Shown: positions 24,079 to 30,467 of the stretch, in pieces
Position numbering within the stretch: the stretch's first letter is position 1
How the letters are laid out: every line of letters begins with the position of its first letter
DNA from: Micromonosporaceae bacterium
GTDB lineage: Bacteria > Actinomycetota > Actinomycetes > Mycobacteriales > Micromonosporaceae
Length of the DNA: 37,306 bases
Direction of reading: 5' to 3'
Assembly: GCA_019689695.1 (NCBI GenBank)
Contig: JADGHA010000002.1
Location: 1-37,306, forward strand
Translations under genes and position numbers: made by a program
The notes under the pieces: model-generated
Databases searched by the model: none
What the model was told of the DNA's origin: nothing
What the model saw: only the letters and a program-made list of their open reading frames with translations

Positions 24079-25047
24079 GTCCTCGTCCGCCCAGAGGAGC
24101 AGCATCCGCACCTGGTCCGCGGGGATCTCGACGCCGGTGGCGCTGCCCGGGTTGACCGACATGCCGCGGCCCTCCGGCCACCGGACCAGCAGGATCGGGA
24201 ACGACACGCGGATGCTCGGCGGTGGCACCGGATGCGCCCGCTGCAGCGCCGCCGTCGAGGTGAACACCTCGATCGACGACCCGGTGACCCGCCACGGGAA
24301 GTCCGGCTCGAACAGCGCGCTCGCGTCCGGGACCGGGCGCGCGGTCGGCAGCACGACCACCGAGTCAAGCAGGATCCGCACGTACCCGTCGATGTCGCCC
24401 TGGCTCGCGGCGTCGGCCAGCGCCTCGTCGGCGTCCACCTCGACGGCCGGCAGCGCGCCGGTCGCGGCCTCCTCGGCCGCCGCGTCCAGGATCAGTTCAC
24501 CCGCCGTGGGCAGGGCCAGCTCACCCAGCGCGGCGCGCTCGACCGCCCCGATCTCCACGTACGCGTCGATCGGCGTGCCCGGGTTCACCGCCAACCGCCA
24601 CTGCGGCATCGGCCACTTGCGCCGCAGCTCCGGGTAGGTGGTCAACACGTACCCGCCGGCGACCGCGCTCACCTGCGCGACCACCATCGCCTCGATGGAG
24701 GTGAAGACCGGCAGGAAGGTCTGCCCGAACATGTTCACCGTGACGAACTGCTGCCCCTCCGGCGGCGCGGTCAGGAACTGGGGCAGGTAGAGCTCGGCGT
24801 TGCTGAGGATCCGGAAGTAGTTCGCCTGGTCGCCGGAGGCGAGAGCCTCCGCGAGGGCCTGCTCGGTCGGGTTGGCCGGCGCCCATGCTGGCCCGGTGGG
24901 CGCTCCACCGGCCGGCCCGGTGGCCGCCTCGCCCGCCGGACCGGCGGGCGCTCCACCGGCCGGCCCATCCGGCTGCCCCGGCACGGCCGCCGACCTCGGC
25001 GAGGCCGGCGGGGTTGCCCAGCCGTCGGGGCCGGTCGGCCAGGTCAT
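24073..25047 (-). CDS. SseB-domain protein (two tandem SseB modules)
   Basis: A 324-residue cytoplasmic protein. After a Pro/Ala/Gly-rich linker (about 18-58) come two SseB N-terminal-type domains, about 60-155 (LPQFLT..., GQTFLPVFTSIEAM, WRLAVNPGTPIDAYV) and about 200-320 (VVVLPTARP..., SIEVFTSTAALQ, GMSVNPGSATGVEIP). Both halves keep the NPG motif, so the protein arose by duplication. SseB domains were named from a secretion-linked Salmonella protein and are common near type VII secretion and toxin loci in actinobacteria. Start ATG overlaps the SUKH-gene stop (ATGA). It is the last gene of the minus-strand run that begins near 29.7 kb. Function unproven. Confidence 0.85.
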   Translation of the reverse strand: MTWPTGPDGWATPPASPRSAAVPGQPDGPAGGAPAGPAGEAATGPAGGAPTGPAWAPANPTEQALAEALASGDQANYFRILSNAELYLPQFLTAPPEGQQFVTVNMFGQTFLPVFTSIEAMVVAQVSAVAGGYVLTTYPELRRKWPMPQWRLAVNPGTPIDAYVEIGAVERAALGELALPTAGELILDAAAEEAATGALPAVEVDADEALADAASQGDIDGYVRILLDSVVVLPTARPVPDASALFEPDFPWRVTGSSIEVFTSTAALQRAHPVPPPSIRVSFPILLVRWPEGRGMSVNPGSATGVEIPADQVRMLLLWADEDL

Positions 25048-25967
25048 GCCGCCCTCCGCCGGGTAGGCAGGGCGGTGCCGATCCGCGGGTCATCCAGCAG
25101 TCGTGCCGGTCCCGCCGCCGCCAGCGCCCGCAGCGCCTCCGGCACGTCGCGCAGCGCGGTCCAGAACGCGGTGAAGTCGTCCGCGACGCGGTGCAGCAGC
25201 CGCGCGCAGATCTCCTCGGCGGTCAGCTCGTCCCGGTCGCGCGGGTCGTCGTCGTCCCAGTACCAGACCGAACCCTCGTCGCCGCCCCGCACCCGGACCG
25301 CGATCAGTCCCCCTTGGACATAGCCGACCGCGAGGAAGTCGGCGGTCAGCCGGTCGCCGAACCAGGCGTTCGCGTACACCAGGTCCTGCATCCAGTCCTG
25401 CCTGGACAGTCCGAAGAACGGCTGGTCGACCAGGAAACCGAAGCCGGGGTGCACGGCCGGGGTGGCCGGGCGCCCACCGTTGGTGCGGGCCAGGAAGTCA
25501 CGGTACGCCGGCGGCAGGGCGTACCCCAGGTGCTCCTCGACCTTGGCCACCGCGTCGCTGGACAGCCGCTCGGTGACCAGGATGGACGGTGGCCCGCCGG
25601 AGGTCCCGGGCAGGCCGCGGCGACGGCGGTCGGCCCCGCCGGTGCTCACCCCGCCGAGGTGGCGGAACGCGCCGTGCAGCTCGACCGGGACGAGGGCGAT
25701 GCGCCTGGTCCGGCCCAGATGCGCCCATGTCCAGCCGGCGGGTGTCGGGGTGCCGAGGGCCTCGCTTGCGCGCAGCACGTCCAGTACTCGGGCCTCGTCG
25801 ACGCCGAGATCCGGCGAGGCGGGCGGCAGCTCGGCGACTGCGCGGGCGTACGGCGTCCAGTCCGGGAAGCCCCACGGATCGACGCCGACGCCGTTGCGGT
25901 ACCGGATCCGCAGCATCGGCGAACCCGGATGGATCACCTGGAACGCGTACTGCGCACCGGGAATCAT
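25044..25967 (-). CDS. WHH-type nuclease-like domain fused to a SUKH (SMI1/KNR4) immunity domain
   Basis: A 307-residue soluble protein with two recognisable parts. Residues 25-110 (GVGVDPWGFPDWTPYARAVAELPP then GWTWAHLGRTRRIALVPVEL and FRHLGG) resemble HNH/endonuclease VII toxin domains of the WHH class, with W81, H83, H98 and H103 kept and the first histidine of WHH replaced by Ala82. Residues 133-275 (LPPAYRDFLARTNGG, FFGLSR, FLAVGYVQGGLIAV, GSVWYWDDDDP) form a SUKH domain, the commonest immunity fold against nuclease toxins. The start is ATG 25967, overlapping the upstream stop. An in-frame start at 26123 lies inside the neighbour gene and is rejected. Toxin and antidote in one chain may be self-neutralised, or act as a scavenging antitoxin. 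Confidence 0.82.
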   Translation of the reverse strand: MIPGAQYAFQVIHPGSPMLRIRYRNGVGVDPWGFPDWTPYARAVAELPPASPDLGVDEARVLDVLRASEALGTPTPAGWTWAHLGRTRRIALVPVELHGAFRHLGGVSTGGADRRRRGLPGTSGGPPSILVTERLSSDAVAKVEEHLGYALPPAYRDFLARTNGGRPATPAVHPGFGFLVDQPFFGLSRQDWMQDLVYANAWFGDRLTADFLAVGYVQGGLIAVRVRGGDEGSVWYWDDDDPRDRDELTAEEICARLLHRVADDFTAFWTALRDVPEALRALAAAGPARLLDDPRIGTALPTRRRAA

Positions 25968-26398
25968 CGGCTCGCCGCCGGCTGGTCGCGCCGCCGGGAC
26001 AGGACGACGAGCCCCGCGATCACCAACACGTCCCAGACGATCAACAAGGTCCAGACCAGGCCGGCCCCGACGAAACCGACCGCGGCGAGCGGGAGTAGCA
26101 GGACTCCGAGCACCGCGATCCACCGGCCGAACACCTCGATCGGCTCGTCGAGCAGCGTGGCCCGGTATCGCTTGCCGTTGAGAGCCAGGCCGAGCAGGTA
26201 GACCAGCAGCCCGCCGACCACCAGGCCCGCCGCGCCGCCGCCGAGCGGGACCCCGCTGCGCTCGATGCCGTCATCGTGCGGGCTGGCCAGGCCCGGGAGG
26301 GCGGCGTACGCGCCGAACGCCCCGCCAGCGCAGCCCAGCAGGGCGATCGGATACACGATGAGCATCCCCCAGCCGCTGCCGCGCACCACGACCGCCAT
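25964..26398 (-). CDS. Small integral membrane protein, hypothetical
   Basis: A 144-residue protein with four predicted membrane helices (about 12-36, 51-72, 90-112 and 113-133). A short soluble stretch between helices 2 and 3 (GKRYRATLLDEPIEVFGRW) would face the cytoplasm. I recognise no family. The start ATG at 26398 follows GAGGAGG by 9 bases. It overlaps the SUKH fusion gene by four bases, so it is part of the immunity-like operon and could be a membrane partner or an immunity protein to a pore-forming or envelope toxin. This role is inference from position only. Confidence 0.78.
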   Translation of the reverse strand: MAVVVRGSGWGMLIVYPIALLGCAGGAFGAYAALPGLASPHDDGIERSGVPLGGGAAGLVVGGLLVYLLGLALNGKRYRATLLDEPIEVFGRWIAVLGVLLLPLAAVGFVGAGLVWTLLIVWDVLVIAGLVVLSRRRDQPAASR

Positions 26399-26427
26399 GG
26401 TGGCTGTCCTCCTCTACGCCCCCGCCG

Positions 26428-26742
26428 TCAGTCCTTCCGCTCCCCGGTCTCCGGATCCAGGCCCAGAAACTCCCGCGCCCTCTTCTTGCGCTCCAGCTCC
26501 TGCTCGGGCGGCGGCGGCCACGGCTCCCCGCCCATGATCTCCGCCGCCCGCGCCCAGTACTCGCGCTCCGCCTCCGGCGACGGCGGCCGCGCGTGCTCGG
26601 GATCGGCGCCCTCCGGCGTGTGCTCGGCGTCGTCCACTCCGTGCCTGGCCTGCCACTCGTCGTGCCAGCGGGCCAGCTCGGCCAGCTTGCGCCGGCGCTC
26701 CGGGTCCATCTCCAGCGCCACGGCCTCCCCTTCCATCGGCAC
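26428..26742 (-). CDS. Small charged hypothetical protein
   Basis: A 104-residue, highly charged, Glu/Arg/Pro-rich protein, probably helical and soluble (ERRRKLAELARWHDEWQARHG, then EAEREYWARAAEIMGG, then EQELERKKRAREFLGL). No domain is recognised. In-frame starts exist at 26742, 26736 (ATG), 26721 (GTG) and 26709 (ATG, giving MDPERRRKL); AAGGGGAGG lies between the first and third, so the true start is uncertain. It sits 9 bp behind the preceding gene and 29 bp before the membrane protein gene, which supports it being real and part of the operon. Confidence 0.68.
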   Translation of the reverse strand: MPMEGEAVALEMDPERRRKLAELARWHDEWQARHGVDDAEHTPEGADPEHARPPSPEAEREYWARAAEIMGGEPWPPPPEQELERKKRAREFLGLDPETGERKD

Positions 26743-26751
26743 CGGCGCCGG

Positions 26752-27408
26752 CTACACCGCCACCCGCGCCGCGACCGTCTCGCGGGTCCACTCCGCTGGC
26801 TGTCCGGCGGCCGCGGTCACCGCCCACCGGTAGATGTCCAGCGCCGCGCCGAACTCCAGCAGATAGTACCGGTACGAGAAGAACTCCAGCACGACCGCGT
26901 CTGCGCTCCGGCTGATCCGCGGTTCGGCCACGAGCGATGCGTCCACCGCGGGGTACTGGCGGACGAGCGCGTCAACGTCGCGGACCAGCCAGCCGGACCG
27001 ATGTGACTCGGTGGCTGCGAAGGGCTTGACCACCGGGCCGCCGATGTCGTGGCCGGAGTACAGCTCGCCGAGCAGCTCCGCGTAAGCCAGCGGGTCCAGA
27101 TCCTCGCCGAGCCGGCGCCCGAGCGCCCGCATCGTCGCAACGTCGTTGAGGAACAACACGTCGCCGTCGCGGGGGAACACCAGCCCGTACGTCACCACGA
27201 AGTTGTCCATGAACCCGTTGGCGACCGCTCGGACCGCCTCGTCGACCCAGGCCTCGCCGGCGATGAGCCAGTCGGCGTCGGCGAGCGTGTAAGCGAACGA
27301 CGAGGTGCTCAGCGCGGTGTACTCCGGGTTGTCCCACCGCTTCTCGAGGCGCTCGCTGGGGGCGAACGCCACCCGCCTGAGCGCCTCGACGGCCCGGTCG
27401 GCCCGCAT
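26752..27408 (-). CDS. Hypothetical protein, immunity-like
   Basis: A 218-residue soluble protein with mixed alpha/beta character and many aromatic and acidic residues (STSSFAYTLADADWLIAGEAWVDEAVRAVANG, VFPRDGDVLFLND, VLEFFSYRYYLLEFGAALD). It has no signal peptide and no catalytic motif that I can see. Its acidic, aromatic composition and position suit an immunity protein. ATG at 27408 is chosen because GGAGAGGGG lies about 5 bases upstream; a GTG directly before it (27411) is the alternative. It is 9 bp from the small charged gene downstream and 49 bp from its upstream neighbour, in one operon. Confidence 0.72.
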   Translation of the reverse strand: MRADRAVEALRRVAFAPSERLEKRWDNPEYTALSTSSFAYTLADADWLIAGEAWVDEAVRAVANGFMDNFVVTYGLVFPRDGDVLFLNDVATMRALGRRLGEDLDPLAYAELLGELYSGHDIGGPVVKPFAATESHRSGWLVRDVDALVRQYPAVDASLVAEPRISRSADAVVLEFFSYRYYLLEFGAALDIYRWAVTAAAGQPAEWTRETVAARVAV

Positions 27409-27457
27409 CACTGCCCCTCTCCTGCTGGCTCGGCCGCCATACTCTCACAGCTGGCCG

Positions 27458-28303
27458 CTACTGCCCCGCGATCGACGCACGGGCCTGGTCCACCAGGTGC
27501 AGCACGAGCGCACCCAACCCCTGCGGTGTCACATCGGCGGGACCCCGGCGCGCCAGCTCCTCCATCGGCGTCCCGGGCTCCGCCTGCCCGAATAGCGAGT
27601 CGGGCTCGCAGACGTACGGCACGGCGACCAGCTCACCCCCGGCTACCTGCAGCATCACGGCCACACTGCGCCGGGCGAACTCGGCCACCGAAAGCGGAAT
27701 CGGGAAAGGCTCGGTCAAGGCAATACGCATCCGCTCCGGATCGTCCACCCCCCCCGCCGCGGCGAGCACCGCCGCCAGCACCGCGCCGACTGCGGCGGCG
27801 CCCACCGCGGACCGGGTCCGCGCCACCGGCGTCCGCCACCGCGGCGGGTCACCTGTCACGGGCACCGCCTGCAGCTGGTCATCGGTCTCGAACACCACCG
27901 CCCGACCGGCAGCCGGCAGCCCGGTGGGGGGCGGCGGCGCCGGATGCGCCGGCTGGTGCTCGGCGAAGACCGCCAGATAGTCCCCATAGGCCAACGGCAG
28001 GTCGAGCGCGGTCAGCCGGTCGAACAGTGCGCGGCCCAGCCGCTCCAGCTCACCGCGGTAGTCCAGGGACAGCTCGAAGTCGTACCCCGCGTACGGAGTG
28101 TCGGCGGCCCACTCCGGGTCGACCCGGTCCAGCGTCAGGTGGCCGAAGCCCTCCTCGCCGAGCCAACCCCGCGCATCGACCGCGAACACGAAGTCCTCGC
28201 CGGAGTACGCGTAGCCGGTGACCTCCAGGGCCTCCGCCACCCGGTGCGCCAGCGAGTGCGCCGAACCCGGGTAACGCGCATAGATCTCGACCGTGCTGCC
28301 CAT
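27458..28303 (-). CDS. Hypothetical protein with two-part architecture
   Basis: A 281-residue protein. Residues 1-118 (STVEIYARYPGSAHSLAHRVAEAL, GYDFELSLDYRGELERLGRALFDRL) form a small alpha/beta unit. A Pro-rich linker (119-131) leads to residues 132-281, which hold an Ala-rich hydrophobic stretch (SAVGAAAVGAVLAAVLAAAGG) that might be a membrane segment or a buried helix. No family is recognised. Long in-frame extensions upstream read through the neighbouring gene, and ATG 28303 fits a 16-bp gap. It is expected to be co-transcribed with its neighbours in the immunity-like run. Confidence 0.7.
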   Translation of the reverse strand: MGSTVEIYARYPGSAHSLAHRVAEALEVTGYAYSGEDFVFAVDARGWLGEEGFGHLTLDRVDPEWAADTPYAGYDFELSLDYRGELERLGRALFDRLTALDLPLAYGDYLAVFAEHQPAHPAPPPPTGLPAAGRAVVFETDDQLQAVPVTGDPPRWRTPVARTRSAVGAAAVGAVLAAVLAAAGGVDDPERMRIALTEPFPIPLSVAEFARRSVAVMLQVAGGELVAVPYVCEPDSLFGQAEPGTPMEELARRGPADVTPQGLGALVLHLVDQARASIAGQ

Positions 28304-28319
28304 CAGACCACCCAGCGCA

Positions 28320-28877
28320 TCAGTCCGCGAACCGGCTTCGCATCTCGTCCTGGAACATCGCCTGCCACCGCTGCAGAGTCTCCCGCCGGAACCGCTTCGG
28401 GTTCTCCTGGTACACCGCGCGGCCGTGCGGCGTCCAGAACGCCGACTCCGGCACCGCGTCGTGGCCCTCCGGGATGAACTTGAGGATCTCCCCGATCGCC
28501 GCGATCGCCAGCTCGAACGAACGCTTGCGCTCGCCGTCGACGGCGGGGTCACCGGTCGCGGGCGCGCCGCCGGCGCGCACACCGGTGTCGGCGACCAGCT
28601 GCCACTCGCCTGGGTCGAGCAGCTGCGAGGGCTCCGGACCACCGAAGAACAGCACGTCATCGGGGCCGGGGACGGCGGGCCGCTCGGGCAGCCGGAACAC
28701 GAACTCGCGCGGCGTCCCGCAGCCCTCGCACGTGCCGTAGTACCGCCGGGCCGGCTCGCCCTCGTCGCTGGCGAGTGCGCTCTGCCACGCCGTCTCGGCG
28801 CTCTGGCAACGCTCGCATGGGTGCAGGTCCATGTAGAGATGGGCCTCGTCCCGGCTACGGACGACCGGCAGCGCCAC
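28320..28877 (-). CDS. Hypothetical zinc-ribbon-like protein
   Basis: A 185-residue soluble protein whose N-terminal third carries two CxxC knuckles, CERC (about 21-24) and CEGC (about 50-53), about 25 residues apart, as in a zinc ribbon. The rest is alpha-helical and acidic (VDGERKRSFELAIAAIGEILKFIPEG, PKRFRRETLQRWQAMFQDEM). I do not recognise the family by name, but such proteins are frequent next to toxin and type VII secretion genes in actinobacteria. ATG 28877 has only a weak ribosome site, AGGTACC-type, with no strong GGAGG. A 95-bp gap separates it from the gene upstream. Confidence 0.75.
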   Translation of the reverse strand: MALPVVRSRDEAHLYMDLHPCERCQSAETAWQSALASDEGEPARRYYGTCEGCGTPREFVFRLPERPAVPGPDDVLFFGGPEPSQLLDPGEWQLVADTGVRAGGAPATGDPAVDGERKRSFELAIAAIGEILKFIPEGHDAVPESAFWTPHGRAVYQENPKRFRRETLQRWQAMFQDEMRSRFAD

Positions 28878-28972
28878 CTGGTACCTCCGCTTCTTCGCCG
28901 CTCCGCCAATCTAACAGGCGGCGATGTCCCGACCACGCTCGATCGGGTGCGCGCCGCCCGGGCGGCACCGCC

Positions 28973-29674
28973 TCACGGCCGGGCCCAGAGCCTGGCCGAG
29001 CCGGCGAGCGCGCTGCGCTGGTACGGCGGCAGGTCGTCGCCGGTCCAGACCACCTCGACCTGCGGCGCGTCCTCGCCCACCTGGACCAGCCGGCGCTGCG
29101 CCCGGTGCGCCAGCTCCCACGCCTCGGTCCGCGGGTCGGCCTGGGCCAGGTACACCCGCCGGGCGCCGGCCGGCGGCCCGTCCGCCTCGCACCGCCAGGC
29201 CCGCCAGACCGCCGCCACGTCGCCGTGCCGGGACAGCGTGTCCATGGCGATGTCGTCGGTCAGGTCGGTGAGGTCGTCCGCCAGGTCGGCCAACTCCGGC
29301 GGCGGCCCGGCGGCCAGGTCGAGCGTGGCCGGGATGCGCGCGCCGGCGGTCTTCAGCACCTGCGGCGGCGCGGGGAGGAAGGCGTAGTCGGGCGCCGGGG
29401 TCTCCTCGGCGATGGTGACCTGGGCCAGCCCGACGGGCTCGGGACCGACGGCGTCGAGCACATCCAGCACCTCGCGCAGCAGCCCCACCTCCGCCGCGGT
29501 CAGCGGCACGCCCAGCTCGACCGCGGACGCCGAAACCACGTCCGGCAGCTGCACCAGGTCGCCTCCACCCAGTAGTGAGCGGGCGTGGGTGGTCAGCTTG
29601 TCCGGAACGCGCCCGGCCAAACGCAGCAGCATCCGGTGCAGCCCCGAGTAGATCCGCCAGACCGTCTCATCCAT
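28973..29674 (-). CDS. Hypothetical protein
   Basis: A 233-residue soluble protein, helix-rich at the start (MDETVWRIYSGLHRMLLRLAGRVPDKL) with a later mixed region (PDYAFLPAPPQVLKTAG, DDLTDLTDDIAMDTLSRHGD, RRVYLAQADPRTEAWELAHRAQRRLVQVGE). It has no signal, membrane segment or known motif. The repeated acidic LADLADDLTDLTDD stretch is striking. ATG at 29674 follows GAGGAGG with 6-base spacing. A short upstream reading frame ends within its first codons (ATGGATGA overlap), suggesting translational coupling to a small upstream gene. It heads the main minus-strand immunity-like run. Confidence 0.72.
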   Translation of the reverse strand: MDETVWRIYSGLHRMLLRLAGRVPDKLTTHARSLLGGGDLVQLPDVVSASAVELGVPLTAAEVGLLREVLDVLDAVGPEPVGLAQVTIAEETPAPDYAFLPAPPQVLKTAGARIPATLDLAAGPPPELADLADDLTDLTDDIAMDTLSRHGDVAAVWRAWRCEADGPPAGARRVYLAQADPRTEAWELAHRAQRRLVQVGEDAPQVEVVWTGDDLPPYQRSALAGSARLWARP

Positions 29675-29732
29675 CCCGGGCCTCCTCGATGACGATGATC
29701 TCGGTGCAGTCCCCGGTAAGCCGCGGGGTCAC
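29667..29732 (-). CDS. Candidate 21-residue leader peptide, or 3' remnant of a frameshifted gene
   Basis: A GTG-started frame (MTPRLTGDCTEIIVIEEARDG) whose start overlaps the stop of the candidate small gene at 29729 (GTGA) and whose stop overlaps the start of the next gene (ATGGATGA). It is too short to prove coding. The same frame could be the C-terminal end of the upstream small gene after a single-base frameshift. Confidence 0.25.
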   Translation of the reverse strand: MTPRLTGDCTEIIVIEEARDG

Positions 29733-29893
29733 CGACCTGGTGCTCTCTGTTCGATCTGGTCCCAGGTGGCGTTTAGGTCGCGGGTGGCTGGGCCAATCTG
29801 CGCCCTCGCCTGTCTCGGGTCGCCAAGCGAGCCGGCGTGCGCCGCGGCGATCGCCGGTGGCTGTCCACCCATTTCGCAGTCCATCTTGGACAT
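29729..29893 (-). CDS. Candidate small ORF (54 residues) in the 307-bp gap
   Basis: The gap between 29674 and 29982 holds a 54-residue minus-strand frame starting MSKMDCEMGGQPPA and ending ATRDLNATWDQIEQRAPGR. GGAG lies 4 bases before ATG 29893 and TTGACA lies at 29922-29927. Its third-position GC (about 73 percent by my count) is lower than in neighbours, so it may be young, acquired or decaying. Apart from this and the plus-strand promoter at 29969, I see nothing else in the gap. Confidence 0.3.
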   Translation of the reverse strand: MSKMDCEMGGQPPAIAAAHAGSLGDPRQARAQIGPATRDLNATWDQIEQRAPGR

Positions 29894-29968
29894 CGCGCTC
29901 CGGTGCTCGCGAGGTCTTTGTTGTCAACCTGCTTCGCGGGCTTCCCGCTACGCACGACGCCGGCCCAG

Positions 29969-29974
29969 CATAAT
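29969..29974 (+). promoter_or_regulatory. Candidate -10 box, leaderless start of the gene at 29982
   Basis: CATAAT is close to the TATAAT consensus and lies 7 bases before ATG 29982, with no Shine-Dalgarno between. This makes ATG 29982 the likely leaderless start and excludes the in-frame ATG at 29973, which overlaps the hexamer. Confidence 0.45.
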
Positions 29975-29981
29975 GGGTGAC

Positions 29982-30467
29982 ATGACGACCAGCGGCGACC
30001 GGAGCACGGTAACCCTGTTGAACAAGCCGATGGACCGCGAAGGTTGGTCGGCCGAAGTGGTGACCCTGGAGGTGCTTCCGGCAGGCGACCTGACGCTGCG
30101 GAGCCACGCTTCCGGACGCGCCGTCGAAATGGTCATGGGTGATGGCGTCACCGAGTACGACCGGGCGTGGACAGTTTCCGCCGGCCAGCTGGAGCAGCTG
30201 CGGCAAGCGTGCATACGAGATTTGTTCCCGGACACCACCGCCCTCAACGCCTGGCTGGCCAGGTCCGGCGTCCAGGCCGAGCCCGGCGAGTGGTACGGGT
30301 TCACCGTCCGTCCGGTCGACGACCGGCAGTTCCTGCTGGAGGCGGTCCGTACGATCATCGGCCTGGAGGACGACGACGAAGGCACCAAGATGGCCGACAG
30401 GTTCATCGGCTGGCTTGCCGCACAGAACATCAGCCACACCGTGGAGCAGCACACAGGCCGCGGCTGA
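29982..30467 (+). CDS. Hypothetical protein convergent with the giant toxin-like gene
   Basis: A 161-residue acidic soluble protein (VTLEVLPAGDLTLRSHASGRAVEMVMGDGVTEYD, GFTVRPVDDRQFLLEAVRTIIGLEDDDEGTKMADRFIGWLAAQNI). It looks like one alpha/beta domain with a C-terminal helix. No family recognised. Its stop abuts the stop of the 2196-residue gene with no gap, and it is the only plus-strand gene between 24 and 37 kb. Small, acidic and next to a toxin 3' end, it would suit an immunity protein, but immunity genes normally share the toxin's strand, so that idea is weak. Confidence 0.72.
   Translation: MTTSGDRSTVTLLNKPMDREGWSAEVVTLEVLPAGDLTLRSHASGRAVEMVMGDGVTEYDRAWTVSAGQLEQLRQACIRDLFPDTTALNAWLARSGVQAEPGEWYGFTVRPVDDRQFLLEAVRTIIGLEDDDEGTKMADRFIGWLAAQNISHTVEQHTGRG

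Noticed and set aside
25968..26123. N-terminal extension of the SUKH fusion protein to an in-frame start at 26123
   Set aside because: The extension lies in the neighbouring membrane-protein gene, is Arg/Pro-rich, and ATG 25967 overlaps that gene's stop in a normal ATGA junction.
29733..30452. Main part of a 261-residue minus-strand frame opposite the gene at 29982
   Set aside because: Antisense to a better plus-strand gene with a promoter-like start; only its last 21 codons are kept as a possible small frame.
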